Assembly (NCBI GenBank): GCA_038146805.1
Contig: JAYQSH010000004.1
Coordinates: 62,001-126,000 of the forward strand
DNA from: CAIYXB01 sp038146805
GTDB taxonomy: Bacteria; Cyanobacteriota; Vampirovibrionia; LMEP-6097
Reading direction: 5' to 3'
Length of the DNA stretch: 64,000 nucleotides
Shown: positions 53,120 through 62,573 of the stretch, in pieces
Layout of the letters: every line of letters begins with the position of its first letter
How positions within the stretch are numbered: position 1 is the stretch's first letter
Made by a program: the position numbers and the translations under genes
Notes under the pieces: model-generated
Told to the model about the DNA's origin: nothing
Databases searched by the model: none
Seen by the model: only the letters and a program-made list of their open reading frames with translations

Positions 53120-54499
53120 AAATAAATGAACTCTTGAGTTTGGTACCCATAATTCATCATTAAGCTTATTAACACAAAATAGTAAAGATTTTTGAGAAGC
53201 TTATTACTTGATTTTTCTAAGGGGTATTGGTCGTTTTTGCTAAACCATTCAAAAAGTAAAAAACTTAGGGCGATAATTAAAAATTCTGTACCGTAACATT
53301 CTAGACTAAAAAAACTTTTGTTGAAAATTCTTTTAATTATACTAAGGCATTGCTCAATTGAATCTGCTCTAAAAGGGAGCCATGCAAAGCATACTATAAA
53401 AAAGTACAAAGCATTTTGAGGAAGTCTTTGATTTTGTAATTATTAAAAAGATTCTTGTCTTTGTAGTGACTGTGATGACCAGAAATTATTAGTGGTAAAA
53501 AAAATAGTGCATGAATAAATCCCCAAAAAATAAACTTGGTACTTGCGCCATGCCACAAACCACTAATTAAAAAGACAATTAATATATTTAGAGCTGTTCG
53601 AGTTTTGTTGAGAACACTGCCACCAAGAGGTATAAAAATGTAATCTCGAAACCATGTGCTTAGTGAGATATGCCACCTTCTCCAAAACTCACCAAGGTCA
53701 CGTGCAAAATAAGGGGTTTTAAAATTAATCATCAATTCGATACCAAACAATTTGGCTATACCTCTTGCCATATCGCTATAGCCACTAAAGTCACAATATA
53801 TTTGTATTGCAAATAGAAAAAGAGCAGCTAATAGACTTAGTGAACTCATTTCATTGTATTTTCCAAAAACATTATTAACGGCATGAGCTAAATTATCGGC
53901 AATCACAATTTTTTTAAACAAACCCCAAATTATTAGATTAAAGCCAGCCATTGCTTGTTCATAATTAAATTCTTTATGTGTTTTAAATTGCTTGATAAGA
54001 TTTTTTGCTCTTTCTATGGGTCCAGCAACAAGTTGAGGAAAAAAACTAACAAAAGTAAAAAATACAAGCGGGTCTTTGCAGGGTTGAATGTTCTTTTTGT
54101 AGACATCTATTATATAACTTAAACTTTGGAAAGTATAAAAACTAATGCCAATCGGTAAGATGATTTCAATGCCTTGAAAAGTTTCGGGTATCGAAAACAG
54201 TGTTTTAAAAGAATCAACAAAAAAATTATAGTATTTAAAAATAGCTAATAGTCCAAGATTTATTATCAAACTAAAAGCGAGCAAGAGTTTTTTGTTTTTT
54301 TCTGACATCATATAACCACATAAAAAATCAACTAAACTGCTAACAAAAATTAAAAACAAAAATCGATAATCCCATTGGGCATAGAAAAAATAACTTGATG
54401 CAAATAAAATAAATGTTCGATACTTTAAAGATTTGTTTGACCAATAAAGAAAAAAAACAATAAGTATAAAAATAAAAAATAGAAACTATTAAATAGCAT
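53110..54499 (-). pseudogene. MBOAT O-acyltransferase (AlgI-like), broken by two homopolymer shifts
   Basis: Membrane acyltransferase that transfers acetyl groups to a surface polysaccharide. The frame starts at ATG 54499 (MLFNSFYFLFLYLL, the usual MLFNS start), shifts at a T8 run (54450-54457), continues through NKSLKYRTFILFASSYFFYA, LPIGISFYTFQSLSYIIDVY, LVAGPIERA and FWRRWHISLSTWFRDYIFIP to ISGLWHGAS (conserved His), then shifts again at a T6 run (53398-53403) before VCFAWLPFRADS. Adding one T at each run gives a normal ~460-residue AlgI. The ATG overlaps the stop of the SGNH gene upstream. The two one-base losses may be sequencing errors. Confidence 0.85.
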
Positions 54500-55475
54500 T
54501 TTTGCTCTCCATATATTTTTTGTAAAGCTGATGAGTAAAGACTTCTGCTCCTTGTGAATTTAAATGACTTTTATCAAAAAATAAATCTTCATCATAAAGT
54601 TGAAGATTGGTTTCTACGCTATTGAGGTCTAGTAAATTAATATTATTTTTTTTAATGTACGGGTAAATGATCTCAAGGGTTTTGTTGTAATTAAGTGCAG
54701 GCTCTAAATAAAAAATTATTTCAATATTTTGCTCTTGCATTGATTTACAAAACTCATATAAATTTTCCAACCATATGTAATCTTTAACTTGAGTTTCCTG
54801 TAGGTACTTGACTGGCTTTGGTTTGTATATTTTATAGTCTTTTAGAAAATCATCTCTTCTTTTTATTAGATTTTTGTCTCGGATTTTTTTGATATTTAAT
54901 ATGCCAGAATCACGAAAGTGCTTCATGTTGAAATGGTTTTCTTTGAAAATATAAAATATATTGCGTGTATATTTTGTAAAAATCATTTTTATAAAAACTT
55001 CAATATCGGCAAGTTTTATTTTTTCTTTTATGTCAATCAAATGAGAAATCTCATTTATTGGATTAGAGCGATCTATAAAATTTGAATCATATTCGAGTCT
55101 GGACAATGGAGAAATCTCTATAAATACGCGTTTTATGGTTTTTGATTTTTTTATGATTTGAGAATAAATTTTTAGATTATTGATCATTCTGGTACTAAAT
55201 TGTCCATGTAAACCCCAGTTAAATGTTGTATAACCCGATAATTTTGCAAATAATTTGCTTTTAAAACCGTTTTCAGTTCTACTACTTCCTATAAATATAG
55301 TGTCAAACTGATCGATGTTTTTTTCTATATATTGTAATTTTTGCTGATATCGTTTTGGACGTATTTTTTTATAGATGAAATAATCTGATATCGATAGGTT
55401 AAAAAGAATGTTGATTAATATGGCAGTTCCAATTACGCTAAAAATCTTTTTTAAAAATTTGAATTCTGTTGTCAT
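54489..55475 (-). CDS. SGNH-hydrolase-like protein paired with MBOAT
   Basis: 328 residues. An N-terminal membrane anchor (IGTAILINILFNLSI) is followed by the periplasmic domain with FIGSSRTENG (Ser64 as likely nucleophile) and near the C-terminus FFDKSHLNSQGAEVF (the Asp-x-x-His pair of SGNH enzymes). Such proteins (AlgJ/AlgX/DltD type) work with MBOAT acyltransferases in polysaccharide or teichoic acid acetylation. It overlaps the start of the MBOAT gene by 11 bp, so they are translated together. Confidence 0.8.
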   Translation of the reverse strand: MTTEFKFLKKIFSVIGTAILINILFNLSISDYFIYKKIRPKRYQQKLQYIEKNIDQFDTIFIGSSRTENGFKSKLFAKLSGYTTFNWGLHGQFSTRMINNLKIYSQIIKKSKTIKRVFIEISPLSRLEYDSNFIDRSNPINEISHLIDIKEKIKLADIEVFIKMIFTKYTRNIFYIFKENHFNMKHFRDSGILNIKKIRDKNLIKRRDDFLKDYKIYKPKPVKYLQETQVKDYIWLENLYEFCKSMQEQNIEIIFYLEPALNYNKTLEIIYPYIKKNNINLLDLNSVETNLQLYDEDLFFDKSHLNSQGAEVFTHQLYKKYMESKNAI

Positions 55476-55574
55476 TTCAGTGTTTTTTTAAGTCTAACTC
55501 AGTTTTAATATTCTTTTTTTCTTAATTTTTGTGTATGTATCTATTATTATAAATAGCTATAATTAATTACTCGT

Positions 55575-55903
55575 ATGGCAACAAAAACTAGTAAAAAACA
55601 ACAAAATAGAATAAGAATCAAGCTTAAAAGCTATGATGCAGCAAATTTAGATGCTTCAACTAAGCAAATTGTTGAGGCGCTGAAAGAACAGGAGCTAGAA
55701 TTGCTGGTCCTATTCCTTTGCCTAGTAATATTCGCCGTTATTGTGTTTTAAGATCTCCTCACGTTGATAAAAAATCAAGAGAGCATTTTCAAATCAAAAC
55801 TCATTCAAGGTTGATTGATCTATTAGATCCAACTCATGAAACAACAGTTGCGCTTAAAGATTTAGATTTGCCAGCAGGTGTTGACATCGCTGTTAAAGTT
55901 TAG
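55575..55903 (+). pseudogene. rpsJ: Ribosomal protein S10, one-base frameshift (likely sequencing error)
   Basis: First frame MATKTSKKQQNRIRIKLKSY then DAANLDASTKQIVEALK; second frame RTGARIAGPIPLPSNIRRYC, then LRSPHVDKKSREHFQIKTHS and PAGVDIAVKV. The natural S10 reading needs ALKRTGARI, which requires one more A in AAAGAACAGG at 55683-55685. S10 is essential and normally single-copy, so an error in the sequence is the best explanation. Length is then about 109 residues, as expected with a short N-terminal extension. Confidence 0.9.
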
Positions 55904-55941
55904 ATTTTACTTTTTTTAAAGCTTCGCTTATACTAATTTCT

Positions 55942-56328
55942 ATGAAAAAGATTTTTGTTTTATTAGTGCTTGCTTCTTTAACTTTGCCTAGTTTTGCTAG
56001 TGCTACTAGAGTTGCACAACAGACTCTTGGAGTTACTGTTGGTACCTTTTATGGTGGTTTTCTCTCGGGTCCAATGCGTGGTGCTTATCGCAAGAGTGGA
56101 GATTGGGCTGAGCATGTTACTGATCAATTCGGTGGTGGTCCTTTAGCTAAAGTTTTTGGATATCCAATTGGTTCTATTGCTGGAACCTTTGTTGGTGGTT
56201 TTGTTGGAGTAGCTAAAGGTGTTTCAAATGGTATTGTTTATGGTATTAGAAAGCCTCTTTCTGATGAAAATTTTTCTGTTGATGGTGCTTCATATGCTGA
56301 CTTTGATCCATTTGATTTCAACTACTAA
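55942..56328 (+). CDS. Small secreted glycine-rich protein
   Basis: 128 residues with a clear Sec signal peptide (KKIFVLLVLASLTLPSFASA, cleavage after about residue 21). The mature part contains Gly-rich amphipathic stretches (VGTFYGGFLSGPMRGAY; GSIAGTFVGGFVGVAKGVSN) resembling glycine-zipper segments that insert in membranes. No family name can be given; it resembles exosortase-associated and PDZ-like small exported proteins only superficially. It stands between rpsJ and the radical SAM gene. Confidence 0.7.
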   Translation: MKKIFVLLVLASLTLPSFASATRVAQQTLGVTVGTFYGGFLSGPMRGAYRKSGDWAEHVTDQFGGGPLAKVFGYPIGSIAGTFVGGFVGVAKGVSNGIVYGIRKPLSDENFSVDGASYADFDPFDFNY

Positions 56329-56393
56329 AAGCTAAATCTTCCCAAAAAGCAGGTATATTTTGGAAATATTGGTGTTTTCACTTGTTTCCTTTG

Positions 56394-56399
56394 TATAAT
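56394..56399 (+). promoter_or_regulatory. -10 box, leaderless start of the radical SAM gene
   Basis: Perfect TATAAT, 6 bases before the GTG at 56406; transcription would begin at the start codon. Confidence 0.55.
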
Positions 56400-56405
56400 T
56401 TATAG

Positions 56406-59213
56406 GTGATTTTAAATACTTTAAAAAAACAGATTTTAAATAATGTTGAAAAGCCCGGTCAATATTTGGGCTTGGAGTGGGGTAGCTATAAAAAAGATTG
56501 GCAAAAAGCAAAATCTAGAATGGCTATTGTTTATCCTGATTTATATGAACTTGGAATGTCTAATTTTGGCATTAAAATACTTTACAATATTGTTAATCAA
56601 CATCCTGATTTTTTGTGTGACCGGGCTTATAGCGTTATGCCAGATATGGAAGCACAAATGCAAAAACACAATTTGCCATTATGGGGTTGGGAGAGTTATC
56701 AGCCTTTAAGTTGTTTTGATTTTTTGGGTTTTTCCTTGGCTTACGAGCTTTGTTATACCAATGTGTTAACTGTTTTAGACCTTTCTAAAATACAATTCCA
56801 AGCACAAAATAGAACCCATAAAGATGCGCTTGTTTTTGCTGGTGGTCCTGCTGTATTTAATCCTGAGCCTATGGCAAACTATTTTGATTTTTTTATTATT
56901 GGTGATGGTGAAGAATTAATTGTTGAGGTTCAAGAAAAATTAATTGCTGTAAAAAATGATTTTTTAGAAGCAAATCCTAATATTAAACAAGAAATTATTG
57001 CACTAGGAACCACTGCTGAACTTGCTTATAGAGAACTAAAAAATTTCCCGTTGGATTTAGCAGAGTCAAAAAAACTTAGAGAAAAATATTTACTTGCTTT
57101 AAGTGAATTACAAGGTATATATGTACCATCTCTTTATGAACCTGATCCTCAGGAAAATTTTTTAGCAAAACCAAAGTTTGAAAATTTACAATTCCCTGTA
57201 ACAAAAAGAATCACACAGTTTTTAGAAGATTTTAATCAGCCGGTTAGTGGTCCAGTGCCATTGATAAAAACAGTACAAGACAAACAAGTGCTTGAAATTA
57301 GACGTGGCTGTGATCGTGGCTGTCGCTTTTGTCAAGTGGGTTATACCTATTTGCCTGTGAGAGAAAGAAGCCCAGAAGATTTATATAGAAGAGCGGCTGA
57401 CTCTATAGAGCAATCTGGCTATGAAGACTTAACTTTACTTTCTTTGTCAGCGAGTGATTACACTTGTTTAACTGAAGTGGCAAAAGCTATCAATAATGAA
57501 CATGCACAAGATGGTATCTCACTTAATATGCCATCACAAAGAGCGGATCGTTTTAATGTTGACTTAGCTGATGAGATAAGCCAAGCACGTAAATCAGGAA
57601 TGACTTTTGCGCCTGAAGCCGGTAGTGAAAAAATGCGTAAGATTATTAACAAGGGGCTTAGTCAAGAGGAGATTTACAAAGCAATCAAAGGCACTTATGC
57701 AAAGGGTTGGAACCATATCAAGCTTTATTTTATGGTGGGTTTACCTTTTGAAGATGATACTGATCTTGATGCAATTTTAGATATTTTGTCTTGGTCTATT
57801 AATATGGCAAAAGAACTAAAAAAAGAAAATCCAGCAAAATTTAGAAAAGAATTACAAGTGACTTGTACTATTTCAACTTTTGTACCAAAAACTTTTACAG
57901 CTTTTCAATGGTTTTCACAAACAAGCCGTGATGAATTTGCTCGTAAACATAAATATTTAAATGATGCACTTGTCACTCGTAAATTACAACGTAATGTCAA
58001 GCTCAACTGCACAGAGCCTGAATTAGCTTTAATCGAAGCTGTTCTTTCTCGTGCTGATCGTCGTTGGGGAGATGTTATTGAATCTGTTTGGCGTGCTGGT
58101 TCCAGAATGGATTCATGGAGTGAGTTTTTTAATTTAGCTAGATGGCAAGATGCCGCAAAGTTACATGGGTTTGATTTAGATGATGAAGCAACTCGTCATC
58201 GTGAACCTGGATCAAAACAAGCTTGGGATGTGCTATCTATTGGTTTTACAGAGAAATTCTTGCTGCATGAATGGCAACAAGCCGTAAACGTTGCTGAAAC
58301 AATTCCATGTACCGAAAACAAATGTCACGCCTGCGGTGTTTGTTTTAACTTAGATGTAAAAAATATTGTTGCTGAAAACTTATCAAAAAATAATCCCTTT
58401 GTGACTGAAATTGATAAAGCTAAACGTAAACAGAGTTGTGCTAATTTTGATGAACTTTATAGCACTGATATAAAACAAAAAGATTTGATAGCTGGTAAAT
58501 CCTTTGAAGTGACTGAACAGAAAGAAAGAAAATCTTTTGAACCTATTATAGTTGTGCGTCATACTCAAGCCCAACAAAAACTTAGATTGAAAGTTTCTAA
58601 GCTCAATAATTTAAAATATATAGGTCATCTGGATTTTCAAAAAGTTTTTGAACGTGCACTTAGGCGAACCGCTTTGCCTGTAGTGCATACAACAGGCTTT
58701 AATCAAAGAATTAAAATCACTTGGGGCTTAGCTTTACCTTTGTTTTTTGAAAGTGAGGCTGAGTATTTAGAAATTGAACTTGCCGAAAAATTCAATTTGC
58801 AAGAGTTAAAAGAAACCATAAATCAACATCTTTTAGCAGATGTGCAAATTTTAGAGATTGTTGATATTACAAATGAAAAACCACCTGCAATTAATAATCT
58901 TTTAAAAGCAGATTATCAAATTGATTTAGATCAAGAAATTTCGCAGGCTATGATAGATGATTTTTTAAGTCAAGAAAAAATTGAAATTGAAAAGTTAGGT
59001 AAAGTTAAGGGTAAAAGAAAACAATTAAAAGTGGTTGATTTAAAACCTAGAATTATTGAAATCAAATTGTTAAGTAATACTCAAGTTGCCATGACTCTAG
59101 AAAAAAGCCAAAGACCAGATGAGATATTGAAGTCTTTGTTATCTAAATCCTCAGATTTTTCAGCTAGAATAAAACGCACTAAACAAGTCTTTGAAAAAGC
59201 GATACTCGTATAG
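56406..59213 (+). CDS. Fused B12-binding-type radical SAM / DUF2344 protein (TIGR03960-like)
   Basis: 935 residues. The N-terminal half has the UPF0313-like fold start (KDWQKAKSRMAIVYPDLYEL) and ends its domain at the radical SAM cluster Cys302-x3-Cys306-x2-Cys309 in RRGCDRGCRFCQVGYTY. Further landmarks are GYEDLTLLSLSASDY, MTFAPEAGSEKMR and NHIKLYFMVGLP. The C-terminal ~220 residues (RLKVSKLNNLKYIGHLDFQK ... TTGFNQRIKITWGLALPL) are the DUF2344/TIGR03936 domain. This fusion is regularly found just before an rne/rng gene, as here. Its reaction is not established. The start GTG follows TATAAT by 6 bases and has no ribosome site. Confidence 0.9.
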   Translation: MILNTLKKQILNNVEKPGQYLGLEWGSYKKDWQKAKSRMAIVYPDLYELGMSNFGIKILYNIVNQHPDFLCDRAYSVMPDMEAQMQKHNLPLWGWESYQPLSCFDFLGFSLAYELCYTNVLTVLDLSKIQFQAQNRTHKDALVFAGGPAVFNPEPMANYFDFFIIGDGEELIVEVQEKLIAVKNDFLEANPNIKQEIIALGTTAELAYRELKNFPLDLAESKKLREKYLLALSELQGIYVPSLYEPDPQENFLAKPKFENLQFPVTKRITQFLEDFNQPVSGPVPLIKTVQDKQVLEIRRGCDRGCRFCQVGYTYLPVRERSPEDLYRRAADSIEQSGYEDLTLLSLSASDYTCLTEVAKAINNEHAQDGISLNMPSQRADRFNVDLADEISQARKSGMTFAPEAGSEKMRKIINKGLSQEEIYKAIKGTYAKGWNHIKLYFMVGLPFEDDTDLDAILDILSWSINMAKELKKENPAKFRKELQVTCTISTFVPKTFTAFQWFSQTSRDEFARKHKYLNDALVTRKLQRNVKLNCTEPELALIEAVLSRADRRWGDVIESVWRAGSRMDSWSEFFNLARWQDAAKLHGFDLDDEATRHREPGSKQAWDVLSIGFTEKFLLHEWQQAVNVAETIPCTENKCHACGVCFNLDVKNIVAENLSKNNPFVTEIDKAKRKQSCANFDELYSTDIKQKDLIAGKSFEVTEQKERKSFEPIIVVRHTQAQQKLRLKVSKLNNLKYIGHLDFQKVFERALRRTALPVVHTTGFNQRIKITWGLALPLFFESEAEYLEIELAEKFNLQELKETINQHLLADVQILEIVDITNEKPPAINNLLKADYQIDLDQEISQAMIDDFLSQEKIEIEKLGKVKGKRKQLKVVDLKPRIIEIKLLSNTQVAMTLEKSQRPDEILKSLLSKSSDFSARIKRTKQVFEKAILV

Positions 59214-59484
59214 ACGCATTGGGCTATTTTGCTTGTAAATTCAAGCAATTGAATGATTTTATTTCTGTTTAAAACAACAAAAAATTGTCAATAATGTAAT
59301 AGTGGTTACTGACTTATTTTAGGAAATTTTAAAAGATATTCATTTTTTTTATACTAAAACAGGCTAGTATTATACTTAGGTTCGGGGATGATCCGATTTT
59401 TATAGTTTTTCCTTAAAAGTCTTTTTAAAAAGTAAACAAAATTAAATTTGAAAAGAATTTTTAAATTAAATAGGAGTTTTAATA
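59214..59484 (+). promoter_or_regulatory. Leader region of the RNase E/G gene
   Basis: After a weak hairpin TTGCTTG/CAAGCAA (59229-59248), which may end the radical SAM transcript, there is a TATACT -10 box at 59371-59376. The resulting leader is about 105 nt with A/U-rich sequence and a small TTTTTAAAAA hairpin, then AGGAG before the ATG. Long AU-rich leaders on RNase E mRNAs often serve self-cleavage feedback; that is inference here. Confidence 0.45.
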
Positions 59485-61059
59485 ATGCGTCAATTAGTTA
59501 TTTCAGAGCAAGACAATGTTGCGGCATTGATGGAAGATGGCAAGGCGATTGATTTTTTTATATCAAAAAATGAGTATAGTGTTGGTGATATTTATGCTGT
59601 GCAAGTTGAAAACATCATGCCTTCTATTAATGCAGTCTTTGTAAAAGTTGCAGATGGTCAAATGGGATTTTTACATGCAAATGATATTCCAGGACGTGGT
59701 CCTTTAGATTCAAGATTGTCACCTGGACAAAGATTGCTGGTACAAATTGTCAAAGAACCAACTGGAAACAAAGGTCCGAGAGTAAATCCCGCAATTAGTC
59801 TTCCGGGTAGATATTTTGTGTTGACTACGGAAAATCAAAGTATCTCAATTTCAAGAAGAATTAGTGAAAATTCTGAGAGAGATAGATTGCGATCTATTGC
59901 CAATCTAATGAAACCTGAAGAACTTGGTATTGTAATTAGAACTGAGGCAGCTGGAAGGTCACAAGAAGAATTAGAAGAAGACTTTTTGACAATTTGGGAG
60001 AAGTGGAAAAATATTGTTGATAAATATGATCGTTCTGATTCTTATTGCCCTATTTTTAAGGAGTCCGACTTTTTATATTCGACATTAAGAGATGCTTTTA
60101 ATAGCACTGTTGATGAAATTTGTGTGGCTTCAGTGCAATCAAAATATAGATGTCAAGAGTTTTTGAAAACATGGACAGGTAGAGAAGTTGATATTCAAGT
60201 TGTTGAAGGCAACGACTTAATGGTCAAAACAGATGTTTTAAAAGAACTTAGAGGCTGTTTGTCAAACCGTGTAAATTTACCAAGTGGTGGTTATGTGATT
60301 ATTCAGGGTATGGAAGCTTTAACCGCTATTGATATTAACTCGGGTAAATTTACAAGTAGTACAACTCTAAGAGAAACTGTACGTAGAACCAATATGGAAG
60401 CAGCAGTTGAGATAGCTCGTCAAATGAGGTTGAGAAATATTGGTGGAATGATTATTATCGATTTTATTGATATGTCTGAAAGAGCAGATAGAATTGCCGT
60501 TATGGAAGTTTTAGAAAATGCTGTAAAAACAGATAAAGCGAAGCCGCAAATTGGTCAACTTTCTGATCTTTGTTTAGTTGAGATTACTAGAAAACGTTCT
60601 GGTCAAGCTATTGCTGAAATTTTTGGACATACTTGTTCTCAATGTAATGGTTCGGGAGTTGTTTTCAACTTAAAAGATGAAGCAAAGTCAAATTATAGAA
60701 ATAGACAACAAAATAATTCTAGATCATCTTACAGAAACGAGCGTAATGATAGAAACGACCGAAACAATCGTAACGATCGTAATGATCGTAACGATAGAAA
60801 TAATCGCAACAATCGTAATGATAGAAACAATAGAATGAATAATAACAATAGAAGATTTAAACGTGATGATGCAGAACAAACTAATATTGGTTCTAGTGCA
60901 AAAGATGATAGTAGTTTTGATGATGACAAACAAAATACTCCTGTGTCTGTAGCAGTACAAGAAAAAGAAAGTTCAGCTGAGCAGGCAAGTGAGATTACTA
61001 AGAGTAAATCTTTTGGGGCGAGCTTTATGGCTTCTGAAGATGTTTCTGAAAGCGAATAA
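59485..61059 (+). CDS. rng: Ribonuclease E/G family protein
   Basis: Endoribonuclease for mRNA decay and rRNA processing. An S1-like domain spans residues of about 35-110 (VGDIYAVQVENIMPSINAVF), then the DNase-I-like catalytic core with Asp283 (AIDINSGKF) and Asp326 (IIIDFIDM), the metal-binding pair, and the zinc-link Cys384-x2-Cys387 (CSQCNG). After about residue 405 there is a ~60-residue low-complexity tail of Arg/Asn/Asp tandem units (RNDRNDRNN). An AGGAG ribosome site fits the ATG. The neighbouring upstream radical SAM/DUF2344 gene is the usual partner. folC begins 2 bases after its stop codon. Confidence 0.95.
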   Translation: MRQLVISEQDNVAALMEDGKAIDFFISKNEYSVGDIYAVQVENIMPSINAVFVKVADGQMGFLHANDIPGRGPLDSRLSPGQRLLVQIVKEPTGNKGPRVNPAISLPGRYFVLTTENQSISISRRISENSERDRLRSIANLMKPEELGIVIRTEAAGRSQEELEEDFLTIWEKWKNIVDKYDRSDSYCPIFKESDFLYSTLRDAFNSTVDEICVASVQSKYRCQEFLKTWTGREVDIQVVEGNDLMVKTDVLKELRGCLSNRVNLPSGGYVIIQGMEALTAIDINSGKFTSSTTLRETVRRTNMEAAVEIARQMRLRNIGGMIIIDFIDMSERADRIAVMEVLENAVKTDKAKPQIGQLSDLCLVEITRKRSGQAIAEIFGHTCSQCNGSGVVFNLKDEAKSNYRNRQQNNSRSSYRNERNDRNDRNNRNDRNDRNDRNNRNNRNDRNNRMNNNNRRFKRDDAEQTNIGSSAKDDSSFDDDKQNTPVSVAVQEKESSAEQASEITKSKSFGASFMASEDVSESE

Positions 61060-61061
61060 AC

Positions 61062-62174
61062 ATGATGCAGAGAAGTTTTTCTTTAGATGAACTTTTGCAA
61101 AATGATTATGATTTTAAAAAAATCAACCCAAGTTTAGACAATATCAAGATAGCTTTAGAAGCTTTTAGAGACTTTCGTTTTGATTTTCAAACGATTATTA
61201 TAGCTGGTACTAATGGTAAAGGTTCGGTTGCTACTTTTTTAGAGCAAATGCTTTTAGAGTATAGTGATCTAAAAATAGCAAAATTTACTAGTCCGCATTT
61301 GTTTTGTGTGACAGAAAGAATAAAAGTAGCAAATGAAAATATTAATCCACAAGTGCTTGCTGATTTGTTACTTGAAATTAAAACTAAAGTCACTATAGCT
61401 CTTAGTTATTTTGAAAAAATTACTTTAGCGGCGTTATTGTATTTTCAAAGACAAAAAGTGGATTTGGCAATTTTAGAAGTTGGTATGGGGGGGCGTTGGG
61501 ATGCTGTGAATATTGTGCCAAGTGAAAACCGCTTGGCAACTGTGATTACAAGTATTGGTTTAGACCATCAAGAGTTTTTGGGTGATAGTGTAGAAAAAAT
61601 TAGATTAGAAAAAGAAGCTATCAAAAGACCGGGAGTGAGTCATTTTGATTTTCAAGATTATTTTTTTGAAGGTGATGTTTTAGAAAAAAATTTTCTGTTA
61701 GCTCAAAAGGTTTTTCATGAAAAAATTTTTAATGTAAATGTGAACCGTTCTAAGATTTTTGAAAGATTTTATGAGGTTTATGCGGGGCGCTATCAATTTG
61801 AAAAAGATTTAAATTTTTTTATTGATGCAGCGCATAATCCTCAAGCGGCTCAAGAATTGGTTTTGTATCTTGAGAGAAATTTTAAAAAGCAAAAAATTGA
61901 ACTTCATGTAGCTTTTTTGGATAAAGACTTTCAAGCTTTTATCAATGAATTTGTAACGAGTGGCTTGCAAATAGAAAAAATTTGTTTTTATGATATTGAT
62001 AATTCTAGAGCTCAAAAAGCACAGTATATGCAAGAGCTTTGTTCTAAATTACACACTAAACATGATTTTCAATGTCAAAAAATAGCTAATTTAGACAGGA
62101 GTAAAAATTTAAATCTTAAAGTTTTTACTGGTTCAATTTATTTTATAGAAAAAGTTATCGCTAAAATTAAATAA
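61062..62174 (+). CDS. folC: Dihydrofolate/folylpolyglutamate synthase
   Basis: Adds glutamate to dihydropteroate and to folates. The ATP loop GTNGKGSV is at residues 49-56, followed by TSPHLFCVTERIKV (folate loop), LEVGMGGRWDAVN, TSIGLDHQEFLGDS and the C-terminal IDAAHNPQA. At 370 residues it is shorter than the usual ~420, mostly in the C-terminal domain. It begins 2 bp after the ribonuclease stop and is probably translated from the same mRNA. Confidence 0.93.
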   Translation: MMQRSFSLDELLQNDYDFKKINPSLDNIKIALEAFRDFRFDFQTIIIAGTNGKGSVATFLEQMLLEYSDLKIAKFTSPHLFCVTERIKVANENINPQVLADLLLEIKTKVTIALSYFEKITLAALLYFQRQKVDLAILEVGMGGRWDAVNIVPSENRLATVITSIGLDHQEFLGDSVEKIRLEKEAIKRPGVSHFDFQDYFFEGDVLEKNFLLAQKVFHEKIFNVNVNRSKIFERFYEVYAGRYQFEKDLNFFIDAAHNPQAAQELVLYLERNFKKQKIELHVAFLDKDFQAFINEFVTSGLQIEKICFYDIDNSRAQKAQYMQELCSKLHTKHDFQCQKIANLDRSKNLNLKVFTGSIYFIEKVIAKIK

Positions 62175-62250
62175 GATCAGCTAGTTAATTTAAAGATCTA
62201 GGTTGATCCTTAATGAATAGTGAGACAAATTTAACACGGTCCGAAGTGTC

Positions 62251-62475
62251 TTATTGAGCGAAAAACCCTAAATAGGCGCTTGAAGCAAGAAAAAGAATTA
62301 CAAAAAACCAGGTGGTATTTTCTAGTTTTTGGTCGGCTGAGCTATGTACACCCTTAAAAGTGTTCGCTGAACCACCAATAGCACCTAAACCTTCGTTTTT
62401 TGGTTCTTTAACCATTACAAAAAATACAGAAATAACACCGCTTATAATTTGTACTAAATAAATTAAGTTATCCAT
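62251..62475 (-). CDS. secG: Preprotein translocase subunit SecG
   Basis: 74-residue membrane protein with two helices flanking the conserved loop EPKNEGLGAIGGSANTFKGV. SecG supports SecYE in protein export. It is transcribed opposite to folC and ends about 75 bp from it. Confidence 0.93.
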   Translation of the reverse strand: MDNLIYLVQIISGVISVFFVMVKEPKNEGLGAIGGSANTFKGVHSSADQKLENTTWFFVILFLASSAYLGFFAQ

Positions 62476-62573
62476 ATAATTATTTTAGCAAGCGTTTTAT
62501 TTTATAATGGAAAATTCTGACAACTTTCTCATTTTACTTGAAATTATGTGTAATTACGTGATACGGTTTAAGT

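Noticed and set aside
60724..60960. Minus-strand frames opposite the RNase E tail
   Set aside because: They are mirror products of the simple Arg/Asn/Asp codon repeat.
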